DNA from: Amphirosellinia nigrospora
Lineage: Eukaryota; Ascomycota; Sordariomycetes; Xylariales; Xylariaceae
Assembly (NCBI GenBank): GCA_004123355.1
Contig: SCHM01000004.1
Location: forward strand, 4,434,316-4,498,315
Direction of reading: 5' to 3'
DNA length: 64,000 nt
Shown here: in pieces, positions 24,632 through 37,666 of the stretch
Layout: every line of letters begins with the position of its first letter
How positions within the stretch are numbered: the first letter of the stretch is position 1
The notes under the pieces: model-generated
Databases searched by the model: none
What the model saw: only the letters and a program-made list of their open reading frames with translations
Told to the model about the DNA's origin: nothing
Translations under genes and position numbers: made by a program

Positions 24632-27312
24632 ATGGCACCCTCTGTGATCGACACTCCCATGCCACCTTTGCCCGTGCGTGAAGAGAGAAATATCCTCCTG
24701 CCCGTATTTTCAACGTCAAGGAGACCAAGTTCGAGAAATATGTCGCCCCACAGCCCGACGGAAGAGAGGAGGCGCTGAAGAGGGACGAGGGCTCGACTGC
24801 CATTGTCATTGATAACGGTTCGGCTCCCCGCCCCAGACGCTCAAAGTTGCGTAAACAAGCCTGACCTGAACGTGTGTACAGGTTCGTCTGCTGTCCGAAC
24901 CGGCTGGTCCTTCGACTCGACGCCGAGATTCAGCATACCACCGATTATGGCCAAGTATAGAGATCGGAAGCTGGGCAAGACATACTCTTTTGCAGGCTAC
25001 GACTGCTATTCCGATACCAACGCCAAAGGGCACATACGGAATGCTTTCGAGTTGGGCACCGGCATTGTCAGCAATTGGGACGTCGAGGAACACGTCTTGG
25101 ACTGGACTTTTCTCAAACTAGGCATGAACAATAACGAGGCGTCATTGACTTTCCCATTGTCATGACGGAGGCCGTTGCTAATCTGCCGTATTCACGAAAA
25201 TGTGCGTGTCTGCCAACCCTATTGCTCAAGCTCCCCTAACCTTTTTTAGCCATGAACGAGATCATTTTCGAGTGCTACGGCGCCCCATCCCTCGCTACCG
25301 GAATCGACTCTCTGTTTTCGTACCGATACAATAATGGACGAACAGGGCTAGTAGTGTCGTCTTCTTATAGCTCGACGCACGTCATACCTGTCTACAACTC
25401 CAAGGCCATGCTAGCCCAGGCGATCCGACTGAATTGGGGTGGCTGGCACAGTGCAGATTACCTCTTGAAGTTGATCCGACTGAAATATCCATCTTTCACT
25501 GGAAGCTAAACATTTCACAAGCCGAGAATATGGTGCGCGATCACTGTTATGTATCGAAAGCATATGACGATGAGTTACGATCATATTAGACTGGACAGGA
25601 TTAGAAGATCGAGACGTTGTCATCCAATACCCCTTTACGGAAGAGATCATTATCCAGAAGAGCGAGGAGGAGTTGGCCCGGATAGCAGAGCGCAAAAAGG
25701 AGAGCGGTCGGCGATTACAAGAACAGGCTGCTAAAATGCGCTTGGAGAAACTTATGCGCAAAGAACAGAGTTAGAATACTACAAGAAGCTCTGGAAAAGC
25801 TTGCAGATGCAAACAAGAAGGACACGAAACGTCTCCTTGATGCAGAAGACATGAAAGATGAGGCACAGCTTGAGCGTACTATTAAAGAGCTCGAAAAAGC
25901 TATCAAACGAGCTCGGACTAAAGATGTGGGGGGTGATCCTGAAGAACAAGAAGTTCCAGACTTCAGTCTTCTTGAAGTCGCCGATGATCAACTTGATGAG
26001 GCAGGTCTAAAGGCCAAAAGACACCAACGGCTGTTGAAGTCAAATCATGAAGCACGGGCTCGCGCAAAGGCTGAAAAGGAGGCGGAGAAAGCACGTGTAG
26101 CTGAAGATGAGAGATTGGATCGAGAGCGTCGGAGAACAATTTGGAAGAGTGGCTAGAAGAGAAGCGGGTAGCCGGGAAAACACTCTACAGAGAATGAGGA
26201 GCGGGAGCGGCTCAAGGCTGACCTTGGGAACCGCAAGTCCCTCGCTTCCCAAATGCGCATGAAATCAATCGCGAATCTTGCTTCAGATAATCCTAGGGGT
26301 AAGCGCCGACGTGGTGATAACGATGACAACTTTGGCGCGAACGATGACGACTGGGGTGTATATCGCCAGATAGCTGTCGGTGAAGGTAGTGACGACGAAG
26401 AGGGAGAGGAGGACCTCGGAGGCACTCTCATTACTCTCGAGGAAGACTTGCTTCGATATGACCCGAATTTACGCATGAACATACCTGGGCGGCTCAGAAT
26501 GGCTGGAATAAGACCTACTCCATGCCTTCATGCGCGGACCGCGACCTTTCGACGCTGGTTCACAAGCCGAAATACATCAGATACACCTAAACGTCGAGCG
26601 CATCAGAGTGCCAGAAGTTGTTTTCCAACCGTCCATCGCAGGCATCGACCAGGCTGGTCTCATCGAGATCACTGGAGACATTCTTACCCAGCGACTAATG
26701 GGACTGCCTGGGGTTAATCGCGACGATTTTCTCCATGACATTTTTCTAACCGGTGGTAATACACTCTACGAGAACTTCGACTACCGGTTACGACAAGGTC
26801 TCACACCTCTTCTACCAGCGGCCTCACAGTTGCAATCCGAAAAGCTAAGAACGCATCGCTTGACGCGTGGCGAGGTGCTGCCCAATGGTCGGACACCGGC
26901 ATGGAAAGCAGCCACGGTTACTAAGGCCGAGTACCAGGAGAAAGGGCAGGACTATCTCAAGGTAAGTCATCACCCTCGTCTAGTTCTCACACCATGATGC
27001 GTCAGCAAACTCCTCCGTCCTAATTACCGGCCTCGGCCCCTTGGCACTATGTGCTTAGTAAACAAATCTCCTTCTCTGCCGGGTCCGTCCTTTCCCCCGA
27101 AATAGACCAAGCCAAACCCCAAAGATGATAATGAGTTTGAGTTACTAATTGGCTATGACATGACGGTCCTCGTCCGCTACCCCCACTTTAATTCATTCGC
27201 GCCTCGTTACACAAAGCTTAGCCCATCGCTACATATTTCCCGATTCTTTCCCTTTTTCGCGACCTTCTGACCGCATCTTTAGGAACATGACATGGGTAAT
27301 TCATACCCGTGA
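24632..27312 (+). CDS. ARP5: INO80 complex actin-related protein Arp5
   Basis: The start MAPSVIDTPMPPLPVREE is followed by an actin-fold region: GSSAVRTGWSFD (phosphate-binding loop), YDCYSDTNAKG, VMTEAVANLPYSRK, IIFECYGAPSLATGIDSLF and LNWGGWHSADYLLKL. A long charged coiled-coil insertion, typical of Arp5 (residues about 330-560), comes next. The C-terminal actin lobe follows, with HDIFLTGGNTLYENF and the final KEHDMGNSYP. Introns: 24818-24881, 25202-25249 and 26962-27282 (the last 321 bp, with consensus ends). About a dozen one-base gaps break the frame, for example near 24681, 25138, 25507, 25580, 25769, 26140, 26172, 26471 and 26514. In nearly every case adding one base to a short run restores the Arp5 sequence. 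Arp5 pairs with Ies6 inside INO80. Despite the broken frame I do not call it a pseudogene, because substitutions and domain order look constrained. Confidence 0.88.
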
Positions 27313-28886
27313 GAAGCTCTTATCGCCGCAGAGCATCGGAATGTCTCCATGTGGCGTAGGTTATACTTATGGCTATGAGATTGTGGGACGTGGAAGTGTA
27401 CTATGATGGGCGTTCTTCGGGTTAATTCACCAGGCTACTAAAAGAACGTCTAGCTCGTAATTAAAGCGATACAAAGAGCGGTAAAAGTTGGAGACACAAA
27501 CATGGGAAGAAGGTCTCAGGTGAAGTATCTATAATAGTTGTACGAATATTTATTCTCAATTTGCCAAGCTTTTTCTGCTAGGTGAGAGGTCCTACAGAGC
27601 GTAAAAAGTCCTTTGATATCATGGAAGTAAATAAGTGACTTATATCTGTCGTGAAGCATAATCTTTGCGCACTGTGCCGTCGTACCTATTACCACGGGGA
27701 CTTTCAATAATGCCGTGGACGATGAGAATTCCATTCTGGACCATCCGACTATCCGAACTTCGCTCCAAACTCCGGCCGTAGCAATGGATAGGCAATTACA
27801 ACCTAGCCAGCAGCTTGCATTGAGGAGTGCCGATAGCCGATTCAATTAACAGCTAGGTAGGTAACGATTCGTAGATAGTTTATATATATATCCAACCTAC
27901 GTACAACGATAACCTTCGTGTAGATTACGACTAGAACACAAAGACCTCTCTTACTACAAAATAAACCTCCCATCCGAGGTAGGTATCAAGACACAATATC
28001 CCTACGCGAAAAGCGAAGCAAAGTGTATTTCAGAAGAAGGCTGCAAGTAAGCTCTGACTAATTATTTCTACCTTGTGTAGGTACGAAGTTAAGAATGGGG
28101 TTAGTCATACCTACTGTTGCTATAATTGACCTACAATCTACAGTAAGGAATAAACCTTATATACTATCCGTTGTACCTTCTTACCGAGGTATGGCCTGAC
28201 AATAATATTTTGGGCCGGATTATAAACATTTAAGAGGTTAGTAGAAGGTAGGTACCTCCTACCTTAGTTAGGTCCACTATTGGCGCTGACATAAGATACG
28301 ATGATCATGATATTGAATCATAGTTTAATATTCATATACCCCACACCTCGCATTCCTCACTCTGAATTATATCACATCCGACGCCTATCAGGTCATGTGT
28401 GAAAGGAGTCGCCTGAGGCTGAGACAGAGCCGGCCTAACAAGACTCCACACACAATAGAAAATATACGCCTGATCCCACATTATTCTCGATTATGGAAGC
28501 GACCGCTAAGTACTACACACTGCCACAGTGACATGTGTAAAGCAGAGACATGGTGTCCTCATCGAAACGCCGGCCCGAAGAATCAAACCATGATGCGTAT
28601 CCATAACGCCACTACCAGGCCAAGAACGATTCACGTAGAGCTGAACTTGGTGTTTTCCATTATTTTACCCTCTGCGTCTATCTTTCCGGAGTTGCTTCTT
28701 GTCCCCAGAATTCGCAACGTCCTGCGCTTCTCGTAATCCCGTGGTCTAGGTCCTTGGCTCCATGTCGTGTTCCACGTGTATTTCGTTCTAAGTTGCTTAA
28801 ACCTTTCAACTTGGCTCACACAGGATTGACCCAAATTATGCTTCTTATCCTCAGTTCGAATTAGTCGAGACTTATCAATAACCGTC
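27313..28886. other. Intergenic 1.6 kb, AT-rich, with one transposon-end-like sequence
   Basis: Lies between the 3' ends of ARP5 and the bZIP gene. It has a TATATATATATCC tract near 27880, TAGGTAGGTA motifs near 27855 and 28240, and the MITE-end-like sequence listed separately at 28425. No gene is recognised. Confidence 0.5.
28425..28456 (+). mobile_element. Solo terminal repeat related to the MITE-like element at 48.6 kb
   Basis: The stretch begins CAGA at 28425 and contains AACAAGACTCCACACACA. This is an 18-base match to the right inverted repeat of the element at 48600-49004 (read inward), after the same CAGA start and a variable seven-base spacer. I find no partner end within the following kilobase, so this looks like a truncated or decayed copy. 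A chance match of 18 bases within 64 kb is very unlikely. Confidence 0.5.
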
Positions 28887-30483
28887 CTACCGCATTGATG
28901 AAGGCGGCGGCAACCCTTCGGGTGGGGGCTGCTTTCGATTGTCGTCGTTAGGATGTGAAGGCCCAGCATTCTCGCTTTTAAAGGTCGACTTGGCGTACAT
29001 TCCTTCGGTAATCGGCTCCCTGGCTCGTAGCCCGCCACGGCTGCAGCAACATCTGCCAAAGTCCCCGCAGAGGTAGCATTTGAACCCGTATCTACCAAGG
29101 GGACAGTGCTGTGCGGCTGCCGCGCTGCCGCACTCGATGGTGCCGCTTGCGGGATATGGACGTTTGGTGGAGGCTGTGGGAGTTCTACCTGCAGATCCAA
29201 CAGGCGAGATTGCAATTGGATTATATACTCGCGAAGAGCATAATTATCGTTTTGGATAGCTTTGTATGTTTGCTCCATCTCCGTGTAATCTCGTACCTGC
29301 TGCTCGAGCTTCTTGATATAATGTTCCTTTCTTTGACGAAACGCCCGCTATAGTGATGTTAGCTAAGGAATGCTCTACACTAGAGATGTATTTCGAGCCA
29401 ATTGCTCTCGCGAGCAACTTCGGTGTCACTCCTCCCGCAATCGAAGAGAGAGTACAGAACCAGTATGGTGATGTATTAACGGCCACATCGCTAGCCTAGC
29501 CATGGCACAAGCTCACAAGTGAATAGCCGGGAAAATACCGAATACGTGACAGTAAAATCGCACACTCACCTGTGCAGCCCGGTTTTGAGCAGCCCGCTTA
29601 GAGTTTGATAACTCTCGTTTCGCCTTTCGCCCATCAGTAATCGATTCATCGGTATCATGGCCTATTATGCCTTGCGCCGCCATCGCGGACGCGGTAGGTG
29701 AACTAGATACAGGGCCGAGTTCTTCGGATGTTGATGAGGCCCCTCTCTGCATTATATCCGATGACGGATCGGATTGTACAGGTCTGATCAGACGTGGCTG
29801 TAAAGGGGATTGCGTAGTATCTAAGCCAGAGGTATAACCATGCGCTTGTGATAATGGTAGTATGGGTTGCGGTATAGGAGTCCGGCTAGCGTTAATACCT
29901 GTAGTAGCTAGACTTGCTCTTGATGGTTCACTGTACTGATCCAGGCTTATTAAAGGCTTCGTAGACGGAGCCAGATTCGCTAGAGGATGGCAGCGAGTAC
30001 GTCAGCTCTATTCATATAGGTAGTAGGAAAGCAAGCGGCAAGTCAATCCTGGAATATAGTGGTAAAACAAGGTTTGGCTCGTAGAAACAAGACGGGCAAA
30101 TAAAGTTTCGATGTGCGTAATGGTAGGCGAGCACAAGGAAGCAGTTAATGGAAATATAATGAATGAGATCTCCAACATTTAACGCCGACAAGCTTCAGAA
30201 CTACCATGAGGGAGGTATGCCTGATTACATATTAATGTACTTAATGTGGTACCAACCGGGGAGGGATTAAACGGTATTAACATGGGGGGGGGTACAGCTT
30301 GTACTTCACGGCTTGTGGGAGAGTGTGTGAGGAGGGGGTGCGCACATAGGCGGCGCCTTGCATACATGTGGGCTTGACGATGGATCGGGGAATTACCATA
30401 CGTAATCGTGCAAGGAGATTGGGAGGATAGGATAGGCTAGGAAAGCCGGGCGACCTACCACTCGAGCTAGTGTTGTTCGACAT
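28887..30483 (-). CDS. bZIP transcription factor with AP-1/Pap1-like basic region
   Basis: Three exons: 30483-30459 (MSNNTSSS), 29979-29570 and 29347-28887. They give about 298 residues. The basic region spans the second splice: KRELSNSKRAAQNRAAQ then RAFRQRKEHYIKKLEQQV. This is the NxxAQxxFR signature of fungal Yap/Pap1-type factors. A coiled coil with spaced hydrophobic residues follows (YALREYIIQLQSRLLDLQ). The N-terminal 120 residues are Ser/Pro/Gln-rich, a likely activation region. At 29031 one G appears missing from a GGGG run. With it, the tail continues LRAREPITEGMYAKSTFKSE and ends DGLP-like as PPPEGLPPPSSMR at a TAG (28887). Without it, the frame runs on to 28631 with an unlikely basic tail. 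Intron 1 is 479 bp. Likely a stress- or metabolism-responsive regulator; the target genes cannot be told from sequence. Confidence 0.85.
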
Positions 30484-31264
30484 TCTAAGTGTCTGACTCA
30501 GCAGGGACTGCGGTGAAGTGAACAGCAGGAAACTTGTAAACCGTGCTGATACGGGCTTGAATACGCTGTACCGTCTATCTTGGAATATTTCCGTCAGCTC
30601 CGGTAATACGCGACCAAGTGTGGGCGGACCTGCGCATTCCGCTCGGGACAGGAGATGGGTGATGACAAACAACCATAGCCGGTTAAGACCTGGCCCAATG
30701 GCATCGCGCAAGGGGGTCTTACTATAGGCAGTGGACAATACCTCTTACATACCACGTATGGATAGATATAGATTGTAGGCCGTGCAATCCGTACGTATGA
30801 TGGCTGGCAGTCGTAGTCGATGCCGAGGAGCGCGTGGATAAGCAGCACGCGAGATAGGTTTAATGTCGATGGTGATGTTTGTTATACGCCTAGTAAACTG
30901 CTGCAGCTCCACAATACCCAGGCTCAAGCACACTGAATCTCTTGTAGATCCTGGTGGACGCTACTGCACAGGCCCTCCGAGAAGGATCGCCCAGGAGTCT
31001 CTTATGTATCGCGAACTTACGGGCAGGGGCAGTTCGGCAAGCCGAGAAACAGACGGTAGGACCTCGGGGATAATAGATGTTAGATAAATAATATCTGGGT
31101 ACTGTAAGCAGCCGTTACGTCGCCCTAGCTGTGTCGGTAGGCAAGTAGGTATGGTAGTCGTCACCGGGTTCTGATTGTGAGTGTGAGCTTGGAAAGGACT
31201 TGCTGAAGCCGCCTGGGCGCAAGGCCGGGTGGTACCGAGAGCGTCCCTTGGCAATAAGTTGGCT

Positions 31265-31300
31265 GAGTGTGTGAATGCGAGTGTGTGAATGCGAGTGTGC
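31265..31300 (+). repeat. 14-bp tandem repeat, two and a half copies
   Basis: GAGTGTGTGAATGC is repeated head to tail at 31265-31278 and 31279-31292, followed by a degenerate partial copy. It lies in the upstream region of the bZIP gene. Confidence 0.85.
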
Positions 31301-33235
31301 AAGTGTGCCGATGGCTGGCTGACAACGGGATCCAACCTCAACCACCGGGGGCTGCGTGTCACTTCTTAGATGCAAAGATACCGCGACTGATATAAACATG
31401 AGTAATGAAGTTGCAAAAAGGTTTGGCGAATCGAGCTGGATACTGGAGGACTTCAGACAACAGGGACTCGGATGGAAAGCATGATGTGTCGATCCCCCAC
31501 CATGGAGATGGCAAAACCAAGCGGGTGAAAGCAAGTATTTGCCTGGCTGTACACGAAGACTAGTGGCGTACAAGTAGGCAGAGTAGGTAGACTGGAGCGG
31601 TCGTAAATAAAACACCTGAAGCGTCTGAAGCGTGGTGGTTTTGCTATACAGATGCAGCAGGGGGAAAGGTTCCAATGTCGTGCTGCGGGCTGCGTGTAGG
31701 TAATTCTGTCGCGTGGGTGGACTGTCCGATACCAAATACCGGCAAGTACTTACCTAACCAAGGTCAAGTCCCTACCTAGACCCATCGTAGTGTACCAATA
31801 AGCGTAAGTAGACTCTGTGACGCCAGCAAGAAAAGTGGGCATTTGTTTGTCAGCAAGTGGGCACAAAGGGGAAAAGAAAAGTTATTGAGCTTTAGCACCG
31901 ACTGGGCACGGACAGCGTAATAATACCTTATGTAATGTACAGTATACGCGTCAGGTATATTCCACCCTTGCTACCGACCGGAACTCCCTATGTACCGGCC
32001 CTAATAGAAGCTCCGTGCGCTACCTAGATAAACATCAAACATATGATAATATTTTATTCATATTTGAAATTAAGTAGGTAGTATGTCTACCGTAGATACT
32101 ATAGGCACCTCCAATTTTGGCCCGAGGCCATGATTGTTGATTACTTAGAAGTACTACATACTAGCAGCAGGCATATCGTTAGGTATGGATACCTACCTTA
32201 GGTAGCATGGACACTAAACATTCCCGAGATCCCGATACATTCTTGTCCTGCAAGGACCCAATGCGCTACTGTATTTACCTCAGCACCATTTCGCTGTGCC
32301 AATGCTAGCCTAGCCTTTTTGGCAATGGAAGATCTGGCAATGGAAGACCGAATTAGGTAACTACCGAGCTGGCATTACACTATTTTTCTAGAGATTACTA
32401 ACTTAGGTAGTTAAGGTTCCTATTAAGATACCCTAAGTAACAAGTATACCCCGAGCCACATCGGTCCATAATTCAAACACTCGCTCACTCACTCACTCGC
32501 CGCACAGGTGTGACACAGTACAGAGATTTTTACACGGGTTTGATGGAAGCATTCCAGGTGATCCGAAACCTGAGACAGATATCTGCTTAGTTGTCAACAC
32601 AAACAAATCTGAGCACAAGTCATTTTGATACTGTAATGCGCTCGACCCCACCTAATCGAGCCCCGTCCCTTGTGGCGGTCCAGCAACAGCATGCGAGCCC
32701 TCCAACATTGATCAACACCGCAAGTTATCGACCAGTTGTCCTATAAATAACGTAAGGTATACATACTTACAAAGTAAGGTACACATGTAGGTAACACCCG
32801 CCACTACTACACTTACCTATGTACCTCTCTCCTAGGTACGTTCTTAGACATTGATACAATCCGGAGATACCTCGCGACGCTTGTCAAAAGTCCCTCCATG
32901 CCCTGCGGGTACCAAGTACTCCTGGGCGCCATGCAATGCAGCTACATGTGACAGCTATACTACTGATAGTAAAATACCTTCGGCTGTGGCTTGATCTGAC
33001 CCAGAACTGCAATACTTTAAATAAAAAAACCCTGGTCCATGAATCTCATCGGTGCCCGTGGAAGATGCCCTTCTTTGCAGCCCTGCTAACCAACATAGGT
33101 ATCTCTTACGAATGGAGGCACTTCTCTTTCTCCATTCGGGGCCCCTTACATCACCGTTGGCTTTTAGTAAGTGATTGGTATGCGACGCAAGACCGGCCCC
33201 TTTTGACCAACAGCTAGCTTCTACCTTGTGGAAGA

Positions 33236-33255
33236 CAAAGAAAAGAAAAGAAAAG
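33236..33255 (+). repeat. AAAAG microsatellite
   Basis: Three to four copies of a five-base purine unit, in non-coding DNA. Confidence 0.8.
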
Positions 33256-36200
33256 TTGAAACCTCAGCTGAGTCACTATTGATTCTTATCCCTTTAGAGT
33301 ACGATATGTTACAACAGACCAACGAGGGCTTGAAATATGATGAAGTAGGGTCTTGTATTGTAGGTATTGGCGCCCAGAGGCTAAGGTGCATAGGGTAAGC
33401 TCTCATAACGCTTCCTCATTTCTTATTCATCCTCGGGAGGCTCAACAGATACGGTATTCTCCTCCCGGAAAGGATTACACCCTTTACGAGTCACATCAGT
33501 TTAGAACGGTGCTTCATATTAGTAAGGCTATAAGGGGCGTCACCCTGCAAATGGATCCCCCACTCTTTCATGTATGGGTGCTGCGAATGATGACAACCTG
33601 CGATAATCTTCTCTTAATCGTCTATAGAGCCCGATCTATACCTAACTTCAGCTCCCTTTCCGTGAGAAGAAATGTGTATAATGTAATCAGGGAGCTGCTT
33701 GGTGCCAGGGCTCAGGTCTTTCTCCGGTGAGCATAGCCCTCATAACTACAAGTCTGTCAGGTCTAATCAAACGTTTGCTTCTTATTGGCAACCATATTAA
33801 AAGAGCACAATCCATAATCTCCCAAGCTGAGCTGTGCAACCAACAACCAACATTGTCGAGACCCCTGCATCTCTTCTCAATTTCCATTTCCCCAGCGGCC
33901 GCCGGCAGGACATCGGTCTCCTCGCCACTTCTCCGACTCTGCGTGGTGAACACGGCACCTGGACCGGTACCACCATCTCGTGCTGGCTGCACTCATACCG
34001 AAGCGAATGATGCTCATTTACCTGCTTGATATTCTTCCCTGCCTAACGTGACATGCACGGCCTGCTCCAACGTGTGTTGTTAGCCCGGAGTCGCGTCCAG
34101 CGAGGTTACATGAGTTTTAGTAATCTTCTGCCGATCCCACCGCGGCTCTACTTCAACAGGAGTATTGTGGTACCTCTCCAAATTGCGTGTGTCGCACGTT
34201 CGCCTTGGTATGATCACATCGAGAATTAAAATAATAAAAATTGGAAATAAAAATATTAGGGCCAGACTGTTCGTTAACGTCATCGCGTAGTGTCTAGGAC
34301 AGAATGTATTCCGTCTTCATCAAGACCATTCTGCTCCAACGAACCTTGCTATGAAGCAGGATTTCAAGTAGATTACTAGTATTGATAGTAAGAATATCAT
34401 ATCATGGCTGACTGAACAGACTGCGTCGATGTTCTGTTAAAGAACGAAAAATTACATAACTTCCACTAATTACCTACGCTGTCTTAACGTGACACCTCTC
34501 GTTTGCGTACCTAGTCGAATTAGATGAGTCGCAAAATTGCCACTTCTGTGGTGGTACAATAGATATGAATGAAGTACAGTGTCCGTACATGATCAGATTT
34601 AGTTTTCGAGCCCATACATATTCCCAACTAACAAATGTTTTTAAGGTTATGAGCAAGCGCCACGCATTGTGGGCTGACTAAAACAGCCGCAAGATGATCT
34701 GTCCGATACCGTTCATAACTATGTAAGCGGTGCAGTCTTTTGCAACGTCCATCCATAGCAAAGGGGACAGGGCGACGCGGGCGCACTTGTTGGGACATTG
34801 TTACCTTACATGATAACTAATACTACCCAAGGCATGAGGACGGATGCCGTACGCTGGCGACGTGCTGAGCCCAGCCAGCCATTGTGCGCAAAGATTACCA
34901 AGTCAAGTTATGCGTGGTCTTATAATGCATCGTCGGGATCTGCATCCCAGCGAGACCTATACGTATACGCAGTATTTGGAAACAATTAATAGTAACCGTT
35001 GTGTCCTTAAGCAGTGTCAATCGGCTATCTCAGATACTCCCGAACCAATCATGAATCCTTTATTTTGACGAGCCAATGCAGCAACTAACCCTTGATTGCG
35101 TAAGGAGCCAGAGCCAGAGCCCAATAGCGATCTGAACGCAGCCCACACTCACTGCACGATACTTTACGTACAAGGCCTTTTCGGCTATTCCCCTTCGGAA
35201 GCCGCAATTTTTATTTTATTTTTACTCTCTCTACCGGAAGCTAAAATCCTGCGCACACGAGAGCTCCTCCTCTCTGCTTCGGTTCCGAACCCGGGCTCAG
35301 GATGCGTGTCTTCCGCCTCCGAGCTTGCCTCTGCATGGCGATGCTTGACCTACAGCTAGCTGACTCTTTCTTTCTCCCGCACACCAAGGAATGCCTCCCG
35401 AGTGCTACAGATTCGAACAGGGCGACTCAAAGTCAAGTCAGCCAGCAAGTGGGTTCGGAGAAACCAGGGTCCAGCGTGGGTGATGATGGCTCGTGCTGGG
35501 TTGCCCAAGGTGGTATCGAAGCCTATTTTCGCATTCTTTGCTTACTTTGCATATGTCGGCTCGCGGGTAAGATATACATACATACATAGGACTGGGGTGC
35601 TGCGGGCCAGCTAAAACGGCATATGGGGACCAATCCCCCAGCTTGTCCCACGCTATGGTGTCTGGTGGCTCGCTGCCCGGGTGTGTGTCTAGCTGAATCG
35701 TGAGCTCCATGTTGGTCGCATGGCGATACTATAGCCGTAGGGCATCGTGAAGGAATGGGGAAGGAGATAGTATCGTCTGAATAAGCTTCGACACGACAGG
35801 GAATGTCTCCTGCCTCGCTAGATCTCAACAGTCATAGAATCTCGCGTCTCGACAAATTCCTCCCTCTCCAAAGTTTTTCCTATGGCATTCGTTCATTCAT
35901 ACATCACGAACAGAAGAGAGTAGATTACTGTTCGCACCGTCAGCTTCCACGGCGACCGTTCTGCTGTCCGTTTCAGCTACCACGCATGCATCGCCGCTTG
36001 TAGCTAAGCTGGGCTAGCTGCCTCAGTAACCCAGGTAGTCTAGATGCGCAGCATATCGCCTTAAGGAACGACATCCTAGTTGAGCCGGTAGATACCTACT
36101 GACGAGATCTTTAGACTAATGAGATCTACCACTTCCATATGCCGTTTACCTTGTTTAGAATAGCATAAGAATAGTTCGTAACAGGGCCATACAAGTAGAC

Positions 36201-37666
36201 GCCATCCAATTTTGACCCCAAAACTACGCTCCGCAATGTATTGTCTAGCGTACTTACTTAGAAGCGATTCCCGCGGTGATTATGTAAAACACGTATAGAG
36301 CTATCCTAGCGTTGAGCAAGTTACCTAAGCTCGACAAACCCATATCTTTGCTACCTCATCAGCAAGGAGAGTCATGAGCCACATAGAGTCTACTACCTAC
36401 TCTGTCGCTGCTTACAAACGATCGCATCCGGCTGCGCCCGAGCCGCAGAGCGAGTGCAGAAAACCTAGATCACCTGAAGCGGGCGTTATGCTGCAATCCG
36501 GGCAAAACATGCGCTGAGGAGTCAGCAATGGAATCGTATATACCGCGAAATGCACGTCTGACGATTCAGGATCTGGACCCAGTGCCCGCGGTAGCAATTT
36601 TCCGACCAACTCAACTGGGTAAAACGAAGGATGAAGAAGCGCCGCGCGAGTAAAATTAGCCTGGCCCGTATCAATTGGGTAATACTTGCCAAAACTAGGT
36701 AGCCTGCTAGGCATCGTCTAATCGTATTCATGATACGATAGGCACATCAGACAGAACATTACATTACATACATAGGACCTCGAAAAGTTCTCAATGTGAT
36801 TCTATGTCTCTTATCATCATCACGTATTAGGTAGGCAATAGGCTATTACAATGCTATAGGGAAAGGATTAACCGACAAAACCTTAACCAACGTCAGCAGA
36901 CATCCATTCACGAATTCAAATTGCACCTCTTACTAACACGACTCACCTTCCTTGTGCATATAGAAGAATACGGAACGCTAAGCAAGACGTCATTCACCAA
37001 TGCAGCCTATACAAAAAAGAAGATAAGGCCGTATTAAGACCACATTAACAGGCATCTTGTAAGTAGTGTAGCGTTTATTATTCGGAGCCGAATCAAATCC
37101 CAACACATCTATCGAACTTTGTCTAGGTATACCCTCCCGATAGGCTATTATGTAATCATTGTACAAGCGTAATCACTGATGAGTTGTCTGTTTCACTTGT
37201 GGGTAAGGTTGTGGGGGTAGGCCGGAGATGAAGTCGAGATAGTACATCGGTACTAATTTCAGTAACGTAACTGAGTAATTCCCAAGATGGTATCTGTTAC
37301 CGAGTCACAATCATGATACCCGAACCGCTGCCGGTACCAAAACTAGGAAGCCGCATTGGCATAGTCCCAAACTAACATACATCGTGGACCTTTGCCATCT
37401 AACTACAAACAGTCTGCCATTCACTTCGCCGTGATATAGGGTTTGCATAGAGAAGAGAGCAATACAATCGGGCCACGCTAAGCCAAGCTCACTAGACGGA
37501 TGTTTGCCCGCCACGCCAGCTTGACGCTGCATCACACGAGCACTTCTATGAGCGGGGGAAGGCTATCAAGGCCCTGCGCATCACAAGGCAGGCTACGAAG
37601 CCGTCCCAGCCCCCCTTTATACCTACGCAGTCACGCTGTTTTCAGTCCTCGCCAGGCGTGTATGTG

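Larger units (their letters stand above)
30484..37666. other. 7.2-kb region without a convincing gene, upstream of the bZIP gene
   Basis: Many short frames occur on both strands but none shows a domain, consistent codon bias or plausible splice chain. The first 1.2 kb (to about 31740) is less AT-rich and may be a long promoter or 5' leader of the bZIP gene. Between 31740 and 32850 the sequence is AT-rich and dotted with AGGTA/TACCT motifs. A (ACTC)n tract lies near 32478-32498 and a CATA tract near 35577-35590. No transposase, reverse transcriptase or tRNA is seen. Confidence 0.45.

Noticed and set aside
24632-27312. ARP5 as a decayed copy caused by repeat-induced point mutation
   Set aside because: RIP gives C-to-T changes and stops by transition. 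Here substitutions look constrained and only single-base indels break the frame.
31115-31735. Minus-strand frame of about 200 codons upstream of the bZIP gene
   Set aside because: Low-complexity Ser/His/Leu composition, no domain, overlaps another frame and contains a tandem repeat. More likely leader or promoter DNA.
35402-35614. Short hydrophobic frame that recalls small respiratory-chain subunits
   Set aside because: Only loose composition similarity; no residue pattern of any known small subunit and no splice support.
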